Assembly: GCA_014529385.2 (NCBI GenBank)
Contig: CM043968.1
Span: 129,305,018-129,369,017, forward strand
From: Adiantum capillus-veneris
Taxonomy: Eukaryota > Streptophyta > Polypodiopsida > Polypodiales > Pteridaceae
Length of the DNA: 64,000 bases
Reading direction: 5' to 3'
Both the position numbers and the translations under genes were made by a program. Of this stretch, positions 20,224-30,800 are shown one piece after another. How positions within the stretch are numbered: the stretch's first letter is position 1; every line of letters begins with the position of its first letter. The notes beneath the pieces were generated by a model, which worked only from the letters and a program-made list of their open reading frames with translations, was not told where the DNA came from and searched no databases.

Positions 20224-21537
20224 CTAATCAGACGTCTCATCGCGTCCAAGCGGCGTATCTGTCGGATTCTGCAAAAAAAGACAATAAGACAGTTTTCAGT
20301 AAATATAAACATATAACGACATTTATAAAACAATACAAAAAATAAAAAAGAGTAAACCCTAATACTAACCATGCCGCCGCGAGAACTGAGAATGTCCATC
20401 AGGGCGTTTAAGCCCTTCCTGCCTGCGTACTCGCGCTCGTACGGTGTGGGATCACGTCCTGTCATCGACCACTGTCAAAACATACAAAGATTTCATTATG
20501 TTAGAACTAAAAAACTCATAAACCCTAAACTATCGAACATGCATAAAGAGCAATGTGAAAAGACTTACAAAATCGGCCTCAAATGATGCCCATCCACCGC
20601 TCCCCAAGTGGTGCGAGCTCCCTGCCTCTACTCGCGCTCTGGCTGCATCCTTTTGTTGCTTCCACTTGTCGGGATTCTCGCGCGCTGCTTTCTTCGCATT
20701 CTTCCAATCTTCTTTGGCCAGCCAATCTGGCCTATTCCACCCATTCTTGATTGCTTTTTGCACTTCGGAACGCTTGTGTTTGCAGTATTCGCGCATTCGA
20801 ATCTTCATCAGGTCTTCATTGAAGCGCTGATCCCGTGTTGGAACGGGAAACTCATCATGAAGTATGCTGATGACTCTGTTTTTTAAATCACTTGGTACTT
20901 CACTCCATTTGTTTAGTATATAGTGTCTAAACAGCTGAGAGCAAAGACCACGCATGCGCGAGATCACCTTCTTGCTGTCATCATCCATGATGATGCCGCC
21001 GCTGATGTCGACGGAGTAAGGCAAGCCCTCTGGCCGGTGACGCGTGAACCTGGGTGTCCCGGCAGGGGTCTCTAGCGGCGTGTCGATGGGGGTACGGACG
21101 TCAGGTGTCTCCATCGGCGTCTGGGCGCCGAAGCGAGGAGTGTCGAGCGGGGTGGCTCCTGGCGGAGTAGGTAGAGGTGTGTAGCTTCTAGGAACAGTCA
21201 GCCGTGCAAAACCTGGCGTAGACGGCGATGCTGTGGCTGGTGTGGGGGCGGGCAAAGAAGGGGAGGGTAAAGAGCCTCGTCGAACACGAGGCGGTGTGGA
21301 GGCATCGGTGGCGGAATCCCCACAACAACCGCCACCGCCACCACTAGAGCGCCGGTGTCTAGACGAGTGTGACGCTCGTCTCGTCGACGCCGAAGCTTCG
21401 GAGCGCGCCAAATGCTCCGAAAGAGAGGGAGATGCGGATGGTGTAGGAACGCGCGATGATGCGCCAGAGCGATGACGCTCCATGTACCACTGTCTCTGCT
21501 GCGGTGACAAAGAAGAAAGAAACTCCTCATCATCCAT
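20224..21537 (-). CDS. TNPA-like protein of CACTA-1 (Ptta/En/Spm, Transposase_24 family)
   Basis: Inferred exons on - are 20569-21537, 20370-20471 and 20224-20268, joined with GT...AG introns (donors TTT/GTAAGT and ATG/GTTAGT) and all in phase, giving 371 residues. The first ATG is 21537 (MDDEEFLSSLSPQQRQWYME). Residues about 30-200 are a Ser/Pro/Thr-rich disordered region with repeated PxxTP motifs. Residues about 220-325 form the plant transposase Ptta/En/Spm domain: ILHDEFPVPTRDQRFNED, GWNRPDWLAKEDW, AARENPDKWKQQKDAARA and HHLGSGGWASFE. The C-terminus is acidic. In the En/Spm system the second protein binds the subterminal repeats and assists TNP2 in the nucleus; that role is inferred here. 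It lies about 270 bases beyond the TNP2 stop on the same strand. Confidence 0.85.
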
Positions 21538-21809
21538 ACCTGCATTAAACACACGAATATTTAAACTTAATATTGAATGAATAGTGTAGACAATGACGCA
21601 AAGACCATTAAATACAATGACGTAATGACGCATATAAATACAATGACGCAATGAATCGAGTGATAGAAGAGGCAAGTCGAAAACTCAGAATTTTCAATCA
21701 AAAGATGTGAGCGCGAGTAGAAAAGAGCGTTACACACCATGGAAGCTACTTAGAGAGCTAGAGCTTTTACAGCACGGAGCAAAATTGTTCAAATACAATA
21801 TTTGTGGCT

Positions 21810-24800
21810 TTAAGAGATCTCTCTCTCATCCTCGCATAACTCAGCATAACTTCCTATATCTATATAGAGCTCTCCGTTTAAACACATATCCTCTGTTTCG
21901 TTTTGTAGCTCCTCTGCATGCACCCCATATAGAGTAGTAGCATCTTGATGCTCGTCTGGCACCACCGCAGCGGCTTCTGATTGAGCATCTTCTCTGATCT
22001 CCTCCATTGATGTCATTGTGATTGGCACATGGTAGCCTTCATACGTCCTTGCACTACAAGGGGCTACCTCTATGACGTACCACCAGTTTGATGTAGACTT
22101 TGTAGGATGAAATACTACTTGCCAGAGCCACATAACTTACATGAGAGCTTTCAAGCACATAACTTGTAAAAGGGGGATGTTAACTATTTATATACTTACT
22201 TGTTCACAATGCTCGGGTAGTACGAAAGTGTCTCTTAGGTCAGTCCATTTCTTAGTAGAATCCACCTCAAGAAAACCAGACTCTCCTCTACGCACAGTAG
22301 CGTTTCGACCCTCCATGATTATCTTGAACCATTGCACGTCGAACAAGTCGACAAAAAATCCTCTGTAATCGATCCTCAAAATCTCTTGTAGCGTGCCGAA
22401 GTAAGTGAGTTCCGCCACCACGGGATCTGCATCAGAGGAACGTCGTCGACTAGACTGTTCAAATTTTGCCATGATTCCACAATCTTGAGTAAAACGCTTT
22501 TTGTCGATTCGTTCCACCCTAAAATGTCGACCTTTACACCATGCTGCTGTGTATGACTTATACTACAACGAACAAAGATTATGAGTGGCCGTTCAAACGT
22601 TTATAAATAAAGTCACTTGCTAGTCGTACATTGCAAACTTACCTTGGTCGCGCAACCCCGAGAGTACTCCCACTCTTCTTCAGTCACTTCGTCACCGCAT
22701 TGTTGTGCGCTTTTCAATTGGTTGTGCAACCATCTTAAGCTCATGAAGGTTGGTAGGCTCTCCAGAACCGCTGGATAGTGCATCCGTGGTTGTCTTCCCC
22801 GTCTCCACTCGATTCGTACCCTTTGTCGCTCTTGCTTTGCATCCTCATATTGTGAAATCCACTTTTGCATCACTGGATTGTGAAGCATGCAAAATCGGTT
22901 GATTTTAGCCTCTAGATCTTCCGTCATCTTCTTCTCAACACCGAGATTGCACATGACAATCCCAGATATGCGCTCATCATCTATGGTTCGCCATAGCGTG
23001 TCCCGGGATTTATCAAATCCGTCTAGCCACTCTCCAATGTACACTAGGGACTCTGATACCAACCAACCTTCTGCCATGCTACCCTCCGGACGTGCCTTTT
23101 GACGCACATATCCCTTAAGCGTTTTCATGAAACGCTCTAAGAAGAACATCCATCTGGAATGAACTGTGCCAGCTATTTCCACCTCATCAACTATGTGAAT
23201 AAGAAGATGCACCTGAATGGTTAGTATTGTAGTAGGAAAATGTTTCTCAAACATGCACACAAGCTCCGCAGCATTTAGTTTGGCGAATGGTATGGAGTCT
23301 ACGTCGATCTCCTTTTGTGAGATCCATTGCACCAGCTTTGCAAGTTTGTAGATTGTGTTACGGATGTCGAGAGACAAACATCCCTCAATGGCAACCGGTA
23401 AAATAAACTGTAAAGTATGTGCAGCAATGATATTAAAGTCCACATTTTATGCAATGATATTAAAGTCCACTATGAACGTACCTGACACATTTTATGCCAA
23501 TCGTGTGACTTCAAACCGGTAAGCTTTCCTTCTTTAGTAAAACACGTTCGGAGCGAGTGCATTACGCCAGTGGGGGTCCGCAAAGATCGAATGGCCTCTT
23601 TTACTTTGCGTTCTTGGGCTCCTGTGAAAATCCATGGTGCTTTAGGAAGTTTTATCGATCCATCAGACGCTGTTTGCGGCCAATATTGCTCCATACGATC
23701 CACATTTCTAAGGTCAACTCTGGCTCCCAAAGTATCTTTCTTGCCGGTCAAATGGTCCCATAGTAGATTACCCACATTCTTGAATATGTGCATTGGATCG
23801 AGCAAGTGATTGATCACGAGTCGGGGCCAGTATGGTAACTCGTACCATAGAGATAGTCTCTTCATCCCTGGAGGCAATCCGTCATCGCACATCTCCTTCT
23901 GCTCTAACCATGCTTGTGCAAACATCCTTGGTGGCTCTCTTCCCAAAAAGCCGTCGCGTAACACATGATTCTCCGGAAGATACGCTTGATGACCTTCGTA
24001 GATTTGCTTCTTCAATGAGGGTGCCCTACGTGCATTCAGTCTAGGTCCACATGTGACACATGCTCTGTATCCGCTTGTTTGAAGCCCTGCATGTATACAC
24101 ATGATAATAGATCAACTATGGGGAAAAACAAGATTTACAGTGTCTGAGAGAGGAGTGTCAATAGATCACCTGAGCATTCTGTTAGCCCGGGATAGTCATG
24201 CATGGTCCACATTAGAATACCTCTGATCAAAGCATTCCGTCGTCCTGTGTGTCGGCTCATATCCACCACCTCTATGCCAATCCACAATTGTTGTAGCTCT
24301 TCCAATAGTGGACGAAGATACACATCCATATTCCCCACTTTATATCGCCCTGGCACAATCAAGCTTAGCCATAGGTGCCCCTTCTTCGTAGTCAACCACG
24401 GGGGAATGTTGTAGTTGACGATGACAACGGGCCATACACTGTAAGATGTTGATCTTTGACCAAATGGATTTACGCCATCCATAGCCAGGCCTAAGCGCAA
24501 ATTTCGAGCTTCCCTGGCAAAATCCGACCATGTTCCATCTATATGTTTCCAGGCTGCGCAATCTGCAGGAATTCGTAGCACACCATCCGAAGATTTATTC
24601 TCCTCATGCCATGATGCTAGGGCGGCCATGGACTTACATTCGAAGAAATGCTTGATGCGAGGAAGCAAAGGAAAATGTCGCAAAACCTTTTGTGGAATTT
24701 TTGTCCCGTGGAGATCTACTCGATATCTTTCGGAATCACATTTCGGACACTTCTCCATGTCTGTGTATTCCCCTCTGAAAAGAATGCAGTCATTAGGACA

Positions 24801-25538
24801 AGCGTGGATAGAATTGTAATCCATCCCCAAGTTTCGCAAAATCTTTCTTGCTTCATCTCGGGAATCTGGCATCACATTGTCAGCTGGTAGAATGTGCTCT
24901 TTCAGCAATCTACACAACATAAAAATATGATACAGTCGTGTAAAAATCTATCAGATCATTATACATTTAGAGTTCTATTAAAGTAAACTAATTGTAATAG
25001 ATCACCTGAAAAGTGCTGTGACGCTAGTGTCACTCCATCCAAACTTTGCCTGCATGTTGAGAAGAACCAGGAGTGCTTTCAATCTAGACATACGTGCTCC
25101 ATTATACAATGATGTATCGGCTTCACTTTTCATATCATCATAGATAAGCCTTTCTGAATCCATGATCGTCTCGATCATTTCATCAATCTCGGGCTCAAAC
25201 ATTGCCTCGTTGGGAATGTGCTCTGCATGATCATCCCCGGAGCTGTCAGAGGCTACATCTTGTGGCCTCACATATGCTGCTTGACCAAAGCGCCTGCGAA
25301 TACGTCTATTGGGTTGCAAGATTGCTGCTTGTTGGCCAGCGTCAGAGTCCGACGAGTTATAATTGGCAACAACTCGATCTATAATAGATGGATCGAACTC
25401 GCCAAATTCGCGAACATGCTGCAAAGAAACACGTCTTGTCCGTCGCACAGCATGCTTGCATTGATTACAAGGACATAAGACCCTCGTTGAGAGATAGGTG
25501 TTTCGGTTGGACGGTCCCACATCCTCGTCGCTACTCAT
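21810..25538 (-). CDS. TNP2-type CACTA transposase of CACTA-1
   Basis: Inferred exons on - are 25006-25538, 24170-24909, 23482-24086, 22643-23407, 22196-22562 and 21810-22114. All junctions are GT-AG and phases match, giving 1104 residues without a stop. The last intron is the least certain. Exon 1 is the transposase-associated N-terminal domain (CPCNQCKHAV) ending SVTALFR. Exon 2 begins the tnp2 domain (HACPNDCILFRGEY, CPKCDSERYRV, GLAMDGVNPFG, VNYNIPPWL, GILMWTMHDYPGL). Exon 3 has GYRACVTCGP, NHLLDPMHIFKNV and SHDWHKMCQ. Exon 4 is the DUF4218-like part (VHLLIHIVDEVEIAGTVHSR, WMFFLERFMKTLK). Exon 5 is DUF4216-like (DCGIMAKFE). It would cut the CACTAC ends. It lies upstream of the TNPA-like gene in the same direction. 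Confidence 0.9.
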
Positions 25539-25600
25539 AATGAGGATAAAAAACTTATAACCTGGACAACAAATTTAATATTCTATTGGCATTCTTCGTC

Positions 25601-25603
<3 letters not shown>

Positions 25604-25652
<49 letters not shown>
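25604..25652. repeat. (CT)n microsatellite
   Basis: A pure run just upstream (on -) of the TNP2 start of CACTA-1. Confidence 0.95.
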
Positions 25653-25654
<2 letters not shown>

Positions 25655-25660
25655 ACCTCA

Positions 25661-25838
25661 CATTCTCTAGTCATGTCCAATCCCCGCACACCTCGGTCTA
25701 GAGGTGCACGGAGATCAGAACCACCGGGTTATAATCTCGTCTTTATTGGTCAATACCTATATTTGTGGGTACAAGAAATCTAGACACCCACGTCTACATG
25801 ATACTGCATGTAGTGGACAAAATCCCTTTGCCTCTTCT
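25661..25838. other. conserved leader segment of CACTA-1 with hairpin
   Basis: About 178 bases upstream of the TNP2 start match 53721-53896 in CACTA-2 closely, including CCTCGGTCTAGAGGTG, ATCTCGTCTTTATTGGTCAA and CCCTTTGCCTCTT. The segment can fold at 25681-25714 (14-bp arms, 11 pairs). It is probably the promoter or 5' leader of the transposase gene. The small + frames across it lack an ATG. Confidence 0.6.
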
Positions 25839-25939
25839 CTAGCTGTAGCACTTCACTTCATCTTAACATCTTTTCACAGTAGATCTTTTCACTGTTCGTC
25901 TAACTCTAAACCCTAAACCGTAAGTAATTCTTGCGTGGA

Positions 25940-26022
25940 CTCGATCTAACGTAAATAAGCGTAAATCTAAATAAACGTAAATCTAACTAAAAATAAAGCT
26001 AAATCTAATTTAACGTAAGTCT
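25940..26022. repeat. minisatellite, unit like AAACGTAAATCTAA
   Basis: Several imperfect copies of CGTAAATCTAA(A)TAAA lie on the left side of the HMA fragment. The same family recurs at 26238-26335. Confidence 0.75.
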
Positions 26023-26038
26023 AATGACTAGAGGTTGT

Positions 26039-26237
26039 CTAGATGGTCATTGTGTCGGGGATGTAGTGACTCTTGCCGCCCTGAAGATCCACCTTCTTCC
26101 CTATCTTCTGAAGACATTTCACCAGTACTTTTGGATCGACGGAGCCCACCATGAGTGAAGGCAGCAATACCCTATATTCCATTGAGGGCTGTCTTCACCC
26201 GCTTCATGCAGGCATCGCAGTCTATGGAGACCCGCAT
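26039..26237 (-). pseudogene. captured HMA (heavy-metal-associated) domain fragment
   Basis: Read on - from ATG at 26237: MRVSIDCDACMKRVKTALNG, then a TAG at 26172-26174. After a shift of frame it continues LMVGSVDPKVLVKCLQKIGK, KVDLQGGKSHYIPDTM and a stop at 26039. The first half has the CxxC metal site (CDAC) and following helix of an HMA domain. The second half matches the last strand and helix of that fold, the VDPxxLVKxLxKxGK pattern of plant HIPP-like proteins. HMA proteins carry Cu, Zn or Cd ions. It has nothing to do with transposition, so it looks like a host gene piece picked up by the CACTA element. One frameshift and one stop make it non-coding now. It is bounded by minisatellites on both sides. 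Confidence 0.75.
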
Positions 26238-26335
26238 CTAATCTAATATAACGTAAATCTAAATCTAGCTTAAATAAACGTAAATCTAGTTAAAAATAAA
26301 CCTAAATCTAATTTAATGTAAATCTACATATAACC
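26238..26335. repeat. minisatellite, second block
   Basis: Imperfect copies of AACGTAAATCTA with TAAAAATAAACCTAAATC, alike to 25940-26022 and in the same orientation, so the HMA fragment lies between two direct repeats. Confidence 0.75.
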
Positions 26336-26589
26336 TAATCTTTAACGTCTTTTAAGATAGTTTCCTACGACGTTATAACTCTCTTCTTCCTGTGTGTGTG
26401 CGCGTGTGTGGATGTGTGTGCCAATAAAAAGAGATAAATGGTATAACCTTTCTATCACCCATGCCAAGTATGATAGATTGATTATGCCATTTCTCTCTTG
26501 AATAATAGGTCTTCAGTTCAACTCCTCGTCGGCTAGATCTTTAGGCCTTTTAATTTTAATTAGTTTCCTACGACGCTCCCTTAGTTTCT

Positions 26590-26805
26590 CTTTCTTTCTC
26601 TCTCAATGTGTGTGCGTTTTTTTGGATCGTATGCATGTTTTCTTTCTCTTTTCCTCTCTCAATGTGTGCGTTTTTTGTTTATGCATGTTCTCTCTCTTTT
26701 CCTCTCTCAATGCGTGCGTTTTTTGTTTATGCATGCTCTCTCTCTCTTTTTCTCTCTCAATGTGTGTGTGCATTCTTTGTTTATGTATGTGTGTGCGTTT
26801 TTGCA

Positions 26806-26865
<60 letters not shown>

Positions 26866-26983
26866 AACACTATGTGTGTGTGTGTATGTGTGTGTGTGAG
26901 AGAGAGAGAGAGGGAGAGAGAAAGAGGGGAAGGGAACATGAGAATGAGGAGAGGGAAGGAGCATACCTGGCTCTCCTTCCTCT

Positions 26984-27067
<84 letters not shown>

Positions 27068-27096
27068 GAAAGAGAGAGAGAGAGAGAGAGAGAGTG
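26590..27096. repeat. microsatellite cluster (CT, TG and GA)
   Basis: Four copies of a CTCTCAATG(T)GTGCG-TTTTT-type unit lie at 26600-26800. A CT run is at 26805-26862, TG at 26874-26898, GA at 26899-26930, a 75-base TG run at 26988-27062 and GA at 27069-27094. All lie in the 5' region of CACTA-1 relative to its genes. Long open frames here are artefacts of the repeats. Confidence 0.9.
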
Positions 27097-27133
27097 AGGG
27101 AGAGCGTTACCTGCTCTTTGCTTGAGGGCGCCA

Positions 27134-27162
27134 AAAAACTCAGATCTGAGATCTGAGTTTTT
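27134..27162. repeat. short perfect inverted repeat in CACTA-1
   Basis: Arms of 13 bases (AAAAACTCAGATC and its complement) with a TGA loop, about 30 bases from the larger subterminal hairpin. Confidence 0.8.
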
Positions 27163-27194
27163 CGGCGCGCTCGGTTATTTTTTTTACCCCAGCT

Positions 27195-27363
27195 GGCGTC
27201 GCTATGAGCGTCGCTATAAGCGTCGCTATGAGCGTCGCAAATTTCTTTGTAAATTTGCGACGCTCATAGCGACGCTTATAGCGATGCTCATAGCGACGCC
27301 GAGAATTATTTTTTTTGAGCGTCGCTGTGTGAGCGTCGCTAATATGAAGAGCCTCTTGTAGTG
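27195..27363. repeat. CACTA-1 right subterminal hairpin and terminal repeat
   Basis: Arms 27195-27244 and 27251-27300 are inverted copies of 50 bases with one mismatch, loop CTTTGT. Each arm has four GCGTCGC motifs separated by TATGA or TATAA. Two more GCGTCGCT motifs and the terminal repeat follow. Confidence 0.9.
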
Positions 27364-28548
27364 GGACAAAGTCTTGGCCTTTATCCAACAATTCGATCCA
27401 ACGTTTGGAGATGAGGGCTTCACAGAGTCTCCTAAGCTATGCCACGTAGCTATGCACTTTTAAACGTCTGTCAGGAAATCGTGGTCTAGCCTACGGGCCA
27501 ACGGTGAAGCTCCACGAACATGGAAAGCTTTAAGATCTTCCATTATGAAGCAATTTTTGGCCACTGATACCAAAGACAAAATACTCACCAAATGACGAAT
27601 CTTGAAGCTCTCTCCCTATGAATCCATTCACAAATATGTAGACAAGTTTTGGGACCTACAACTCAAAGCCACTGTCTTCACAAAGTTAAATTTTGGAGAG
27701 CAAAAGCAACAACTTTGTGTGGGCTTAACTGAAGAAATGGCAGAGTATGTCAACTCCCAAAGGCCAAGCACCATATCATCGATTATACACCATACTATGG
27801 TGGCTTCTCGAATCAATTTCCAAACAAGGGCTAAGAGAAATTCTAAGCCCACAAAAAACAAGGGTTCCACTGAGCCTAAGGGGAAGAACAATGTCCAAAA
27901 GTATCCTAAGGGCAATTCCAACAAAACTAAGGAGAAGGGAGTTTACAAAGGCAAAAACAAACTCTCTCCTAAAGCGTTATCGCAAGGATAACCGCTATTT
28001 CAAGTTTGGCAAGCAAGGGCATGTGTATTGCACTTGTCCCCAAAAGAACACCCTCCATGAACCTCCTAGAGCTACCTTGGTCGAAATCCAAGAGGAGGAA
28101 ACTCGCCACAAAGGATCTCCTCTATGCCATGCTTGGGGAAAGGTAAGAGAACATGATGCTTTCATTCTCTTTGACCCTGGTTCTACTCACAACTTCATAT
28201 CCAAAGAGTTGGCCACCAAGCTAGGTATACAAGCCTACGAGATGGGATGTCCTACCCACAGATGGTGCTTTCAAGGGGCAAGAAGCTTCAGTCACTCCCT
28301 TAATCGGGAAATTGAGGCTCCATGTCCAAAGCTATGTGGACAAAGAGGACTTATTTATCTCTCTTCTCAAGCATGAGGATGTAATCCTACGGGCACCATG
28401 GTTTGATTGCATGGCTGCCAATGTTAAATTCCCTGAAAGGAGAATCTACTTTAGGTTCAGGGAAAAGGATATGTACATAGATGTTAAGCAAATAGGTAAC
28501 ACCATACCCATTGTACATACGCAAGCTTTTAACAAGTCAATAAAGAGC
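27364..28548 (+). pseudogene. G3 gag C-terminal part and protease
   Basis: It continues KVLAFIQQFDPTFGDEGFTE, then stops appear (after AMHF, and near 27596), then LEALSPYESIHKYVDKFWDL and LCVGLTEEMAEYVNSQRP, typical chromovirus Gag. The zinc knuckle near 28000 reads YFKFGKQGHVYCTC: the first two cysteines are lost compared with CFKCGEQGHGYRSC in G4. The protease loop is FDPGSTHNFIS near 28170. After frameshifts comes FPERRIYFRFREKDMYIDV, ending at KSIKS. Reverse transcriptase and all that follows are missing. Confidence 0.75.
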
Positions 28549-29210
28549 CATGAGGAGGAACTTGACAAGTGTCCCTTCTGCTTTCTTTGTACCATGCATG
28601 CCTTGTGTGAGTGTGTGGGTGTTCTCTCTCATCCCCCCTTATGTAGGGCTCGCCACCTCCTTGTAGGGATTGAATATTTGACTTTTTGACACCTCAAGCC
28701 CCTCATGCATAGGCCCAATTCCCACCACAAGCTTGGCCCTTAAGCACTTTAAGCTTGGGCCGGGTTCTGACCTCAAGTGCAACCCTAGCATCTCAAGCAT
28801 GTGAAGCACCTCAAGCATCTCAATCATCAAGCACCTCAATATTCTCAAGAACCTCAATCATCAAGCACCTCAAGCACCTCAAGCACCTCAGTCATCAAGC
28901 ATGACAAGCAGGACTAGCACCTCGAGCTGGGTCAGGTTCCCGCCTCAAGGTCAAAGGAATTTTACACACATTATTGGAGGTCTTCAATGAAGATAACCCT
29001 AAGGTATTATGCTCCATTGGTTAGCCTTGCTCTTTGATAGACCATATCTCATTTGGGCGCCTATACCATTGGCCCCTTATTGAGATAGATCTATAAGCAC
29101 ATGTCTATATCTTAACACTTGTTCCCGTTTATTCTCCCACATTAAGTGATCAGTTTAATATGAGAAAATCATTTGGATTGGTTAGATATTAGATATTAGA
29201 TTTTATGACA
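28549..29210 (-). repeat. partial 3' LTR of G4
   Basis: It matches 35674-36320 over its length with small indels. On - it starts TGTCATAAAATC right after a purine tract and is cut off at 28549, lacking the part that corresponds to 34713-35673. Confidence 0.85.
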
Positions 29211-29223
29211 TTACCTCTCTCTT
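29211..29223 (-). other. polypurine tract of G4
   Basis: On - AAGAGAGAGGTAA directly precedes the LTR start TGTCATAAAATC. Confidence 0.8.
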
Positions 29224-29569
29224 GAAATCATAGTCGTCCTCGACTATGAGGTAGAAGAGATAAAGCCTTAGTCATTAGTCAATTTTACTTAGCGGGTAGA
29301 GGATCCCTTTTTACCCTACGACATCTTTCCAAGGTGGATGACTAATCCATTTGGTGCTTGGGAGACATAGCTGCTGCAAGCATGTCTTCTCTTTAGTCCA
29401 TTTCATTCTCCAAAAGCAAAGTGACAAATTCTACTAGGTGTTTGAGAGACGTCGTCATCACAAGCATGATTCTAAGCATGCATACTAGTTAAATTTGTGC
29501 ACAATTGAAAAGAGGGCTAGTCTTATAAGACAAAAACATGAGTCATTTAAAATAAATTTGTACATTTTC

Positions 29570-30800
29570 TTACTGTAATGTAGCATTGTAAGCATTGACA
29601 AGGTTCATACTATTCTTAAGCTGTATTCCTTGCATCCATCTAGCATCTTCAAAAGGATAATTTTTGAACTTAATAAGATACAGTCGGATAATATTACCAT
29701 GTCGTATTACCTTGTTTTCATGCCGAAGGACAGCTTCGGGTTGTAGCACCTCTTCTTGGTCTTCAACTTCGGGAGGGTCTTCAATAATTGGTTCACTCGG
29801 TGGCTTGCCTTTGTAGGGCTTAAGTAGGCTTACATGAAAGGCATTGTGTATGAGCCAATGGTTGGGCAGCTTGAGTTGATAAGCCGTCTCATTGATGGGC
29901 TTCAAGATTTGGAAAGGACCATAGTATCTTTCTGCTAGTTTAGCATAATGCTTTTGATGGCCCGTGGGATTTTTGCCCGTCGTTTGCCTTAATCGAGCCT
30001 TAGGAAACTTGAGTAAGACCCAATCATTTTCTTTGAGCATTAAGGCCCTTCTGTGCTTATCAGCAACAGATTTTTGCCTTTGTTGAGAGATGGATATAGC
30101 CTCTTTAATCTTTTGAAAAGATTCTTGTAGGTCACAGATATACTCATCAGTGGGGAAGATCTTCCCATGTACTTTGAGTAGCAAGGTACTTTTAGGTATT
30201 CCCTCAATGATCTCAAAAGGTGCTTTTCCCGTAGAAGTATGTACAATATAATTGTAGGCATACTCTACAAGAGGTAATTACTTTTCCCATTGTGATCGTT
30301 GATCTACTTTGGTAACATAAGTCTTGAGTAGATCAAGTATCGTAAGATTGGCTATCTCACTTTGGCCATCCGTTTGTAGGTGATAGGCCGAAGAGAAATT
30401 CAATCTTGTTCCTAGATTTTCAAAGAGACCTTTCCAAAAATTACTGGTCATTCTAGGATCTCTATTTGACACGATGGATGTGGGTAATCCATGGTGCTTG
30501 AAAATCTGAGATATGAAGAGAGTTGCCATTTGATGTGCCTTAATAGTCATTTTGACAGGAATAAAATGTGCTTGTTTGCTAAACATGTCTACTATTGTCC
30601 ATTTCCCGTATTCCCATGGATAGACTTGGGTAATCCAGAGATGAAATCCATGGATATACTCTCCCATGGTGAATTTGGGATAGGCAATGGCTGGAGTAAT
30701 CCAGGTTGCTTCCCTCTATCATACTTGGTCTTTTGGCATACTACACATTTTGAAACATACTCTTGTATGTCCACTTTCACGGTAGGCCAATAGAATTATG
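29570..30800 (-). pseudogene. G4 integrase and chromodomain
   Basis: Zinc ligands KCVVCQKTK near 30740, first catalytic D in SMDFISGLP, a frameshift near 30610, then IVSNRDPRMTSNFW, where the second catalytic aspartate (SDRDP in relatives) is asparagine, and E in TDGQSEIANLT. A stop after WEK at 30278 breaks the frame. The last 204 residues (29570-30184) carry the C-terminal domain (LKENDWVLLKFPKARLRQ, KLAERYYGPFQI, HVSLLKPYKG) and a chromodomain (RHGNIIRLYLIKFKNYPFED, ARWM). Chromodomains steer integration to marked chromatin. Confidence 0.85.

Larger units (their letters stand above)
19827..27363 (-). mobile_element. CACTA-1: apparently intact CACTA (En/Spm) transposon
   Basis: It starts CACTACAAGAGG at 19827 and ends with the exact reverse complement CCTCTTGTAGTG at 27363. 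GGA flanks both sides (19824-19826 and 27364-27366), the 3-bp duplication typical of CACTA elements. Subterminal regions hold repeated GCGTCGCTATAGCGACG-like motifs at both ends. Two genes lie on -: a TNP2-type transposase (21810-25538) and a Ptta/En/Spm-type protein (20224-21537), both with intact frames after splicing. Length 7537 bases. It also contains an HMA-domain gene fragment and several microsatellites. Confidence 0.95.
18640..28548 (+). mobile_element. truncated chromovirus G3, interrupted by CACTA-1
   Basis: On + the leader (from CAAGGTTTCTC at about 18646) and gag match, base by base over long stretches, the reverse complement of G4 (leader 34360-34700, gag 33170-34350). Gag is cut at 19826/27364 by CACTA-1. 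Setting that insert aside restores GAT-DKVLAF, matching GATGKVLAF in G4. G3 has no LTR or primer site at its left end, and stops abruptly at 28548 after KSIKS, in the protease to RT linker, where the partial LTR of G4 begins. Confidence 0.8.

Noticed and set aside
25680-25916. Small + strand protein shared by CACTA-1 and CACTA-2
   Set aside because: Similar translations exist, but neither copy has an ATG and the DNA similarity alone explains them. Treated as a conserved leader.
26606-27156. Long open frames (up to 182 codons) on both strands
   Set aside because: They consist of Ser-Leu, Cys-Val or Arg-Glu repeats translated from CT, TG and GA microsatellites.
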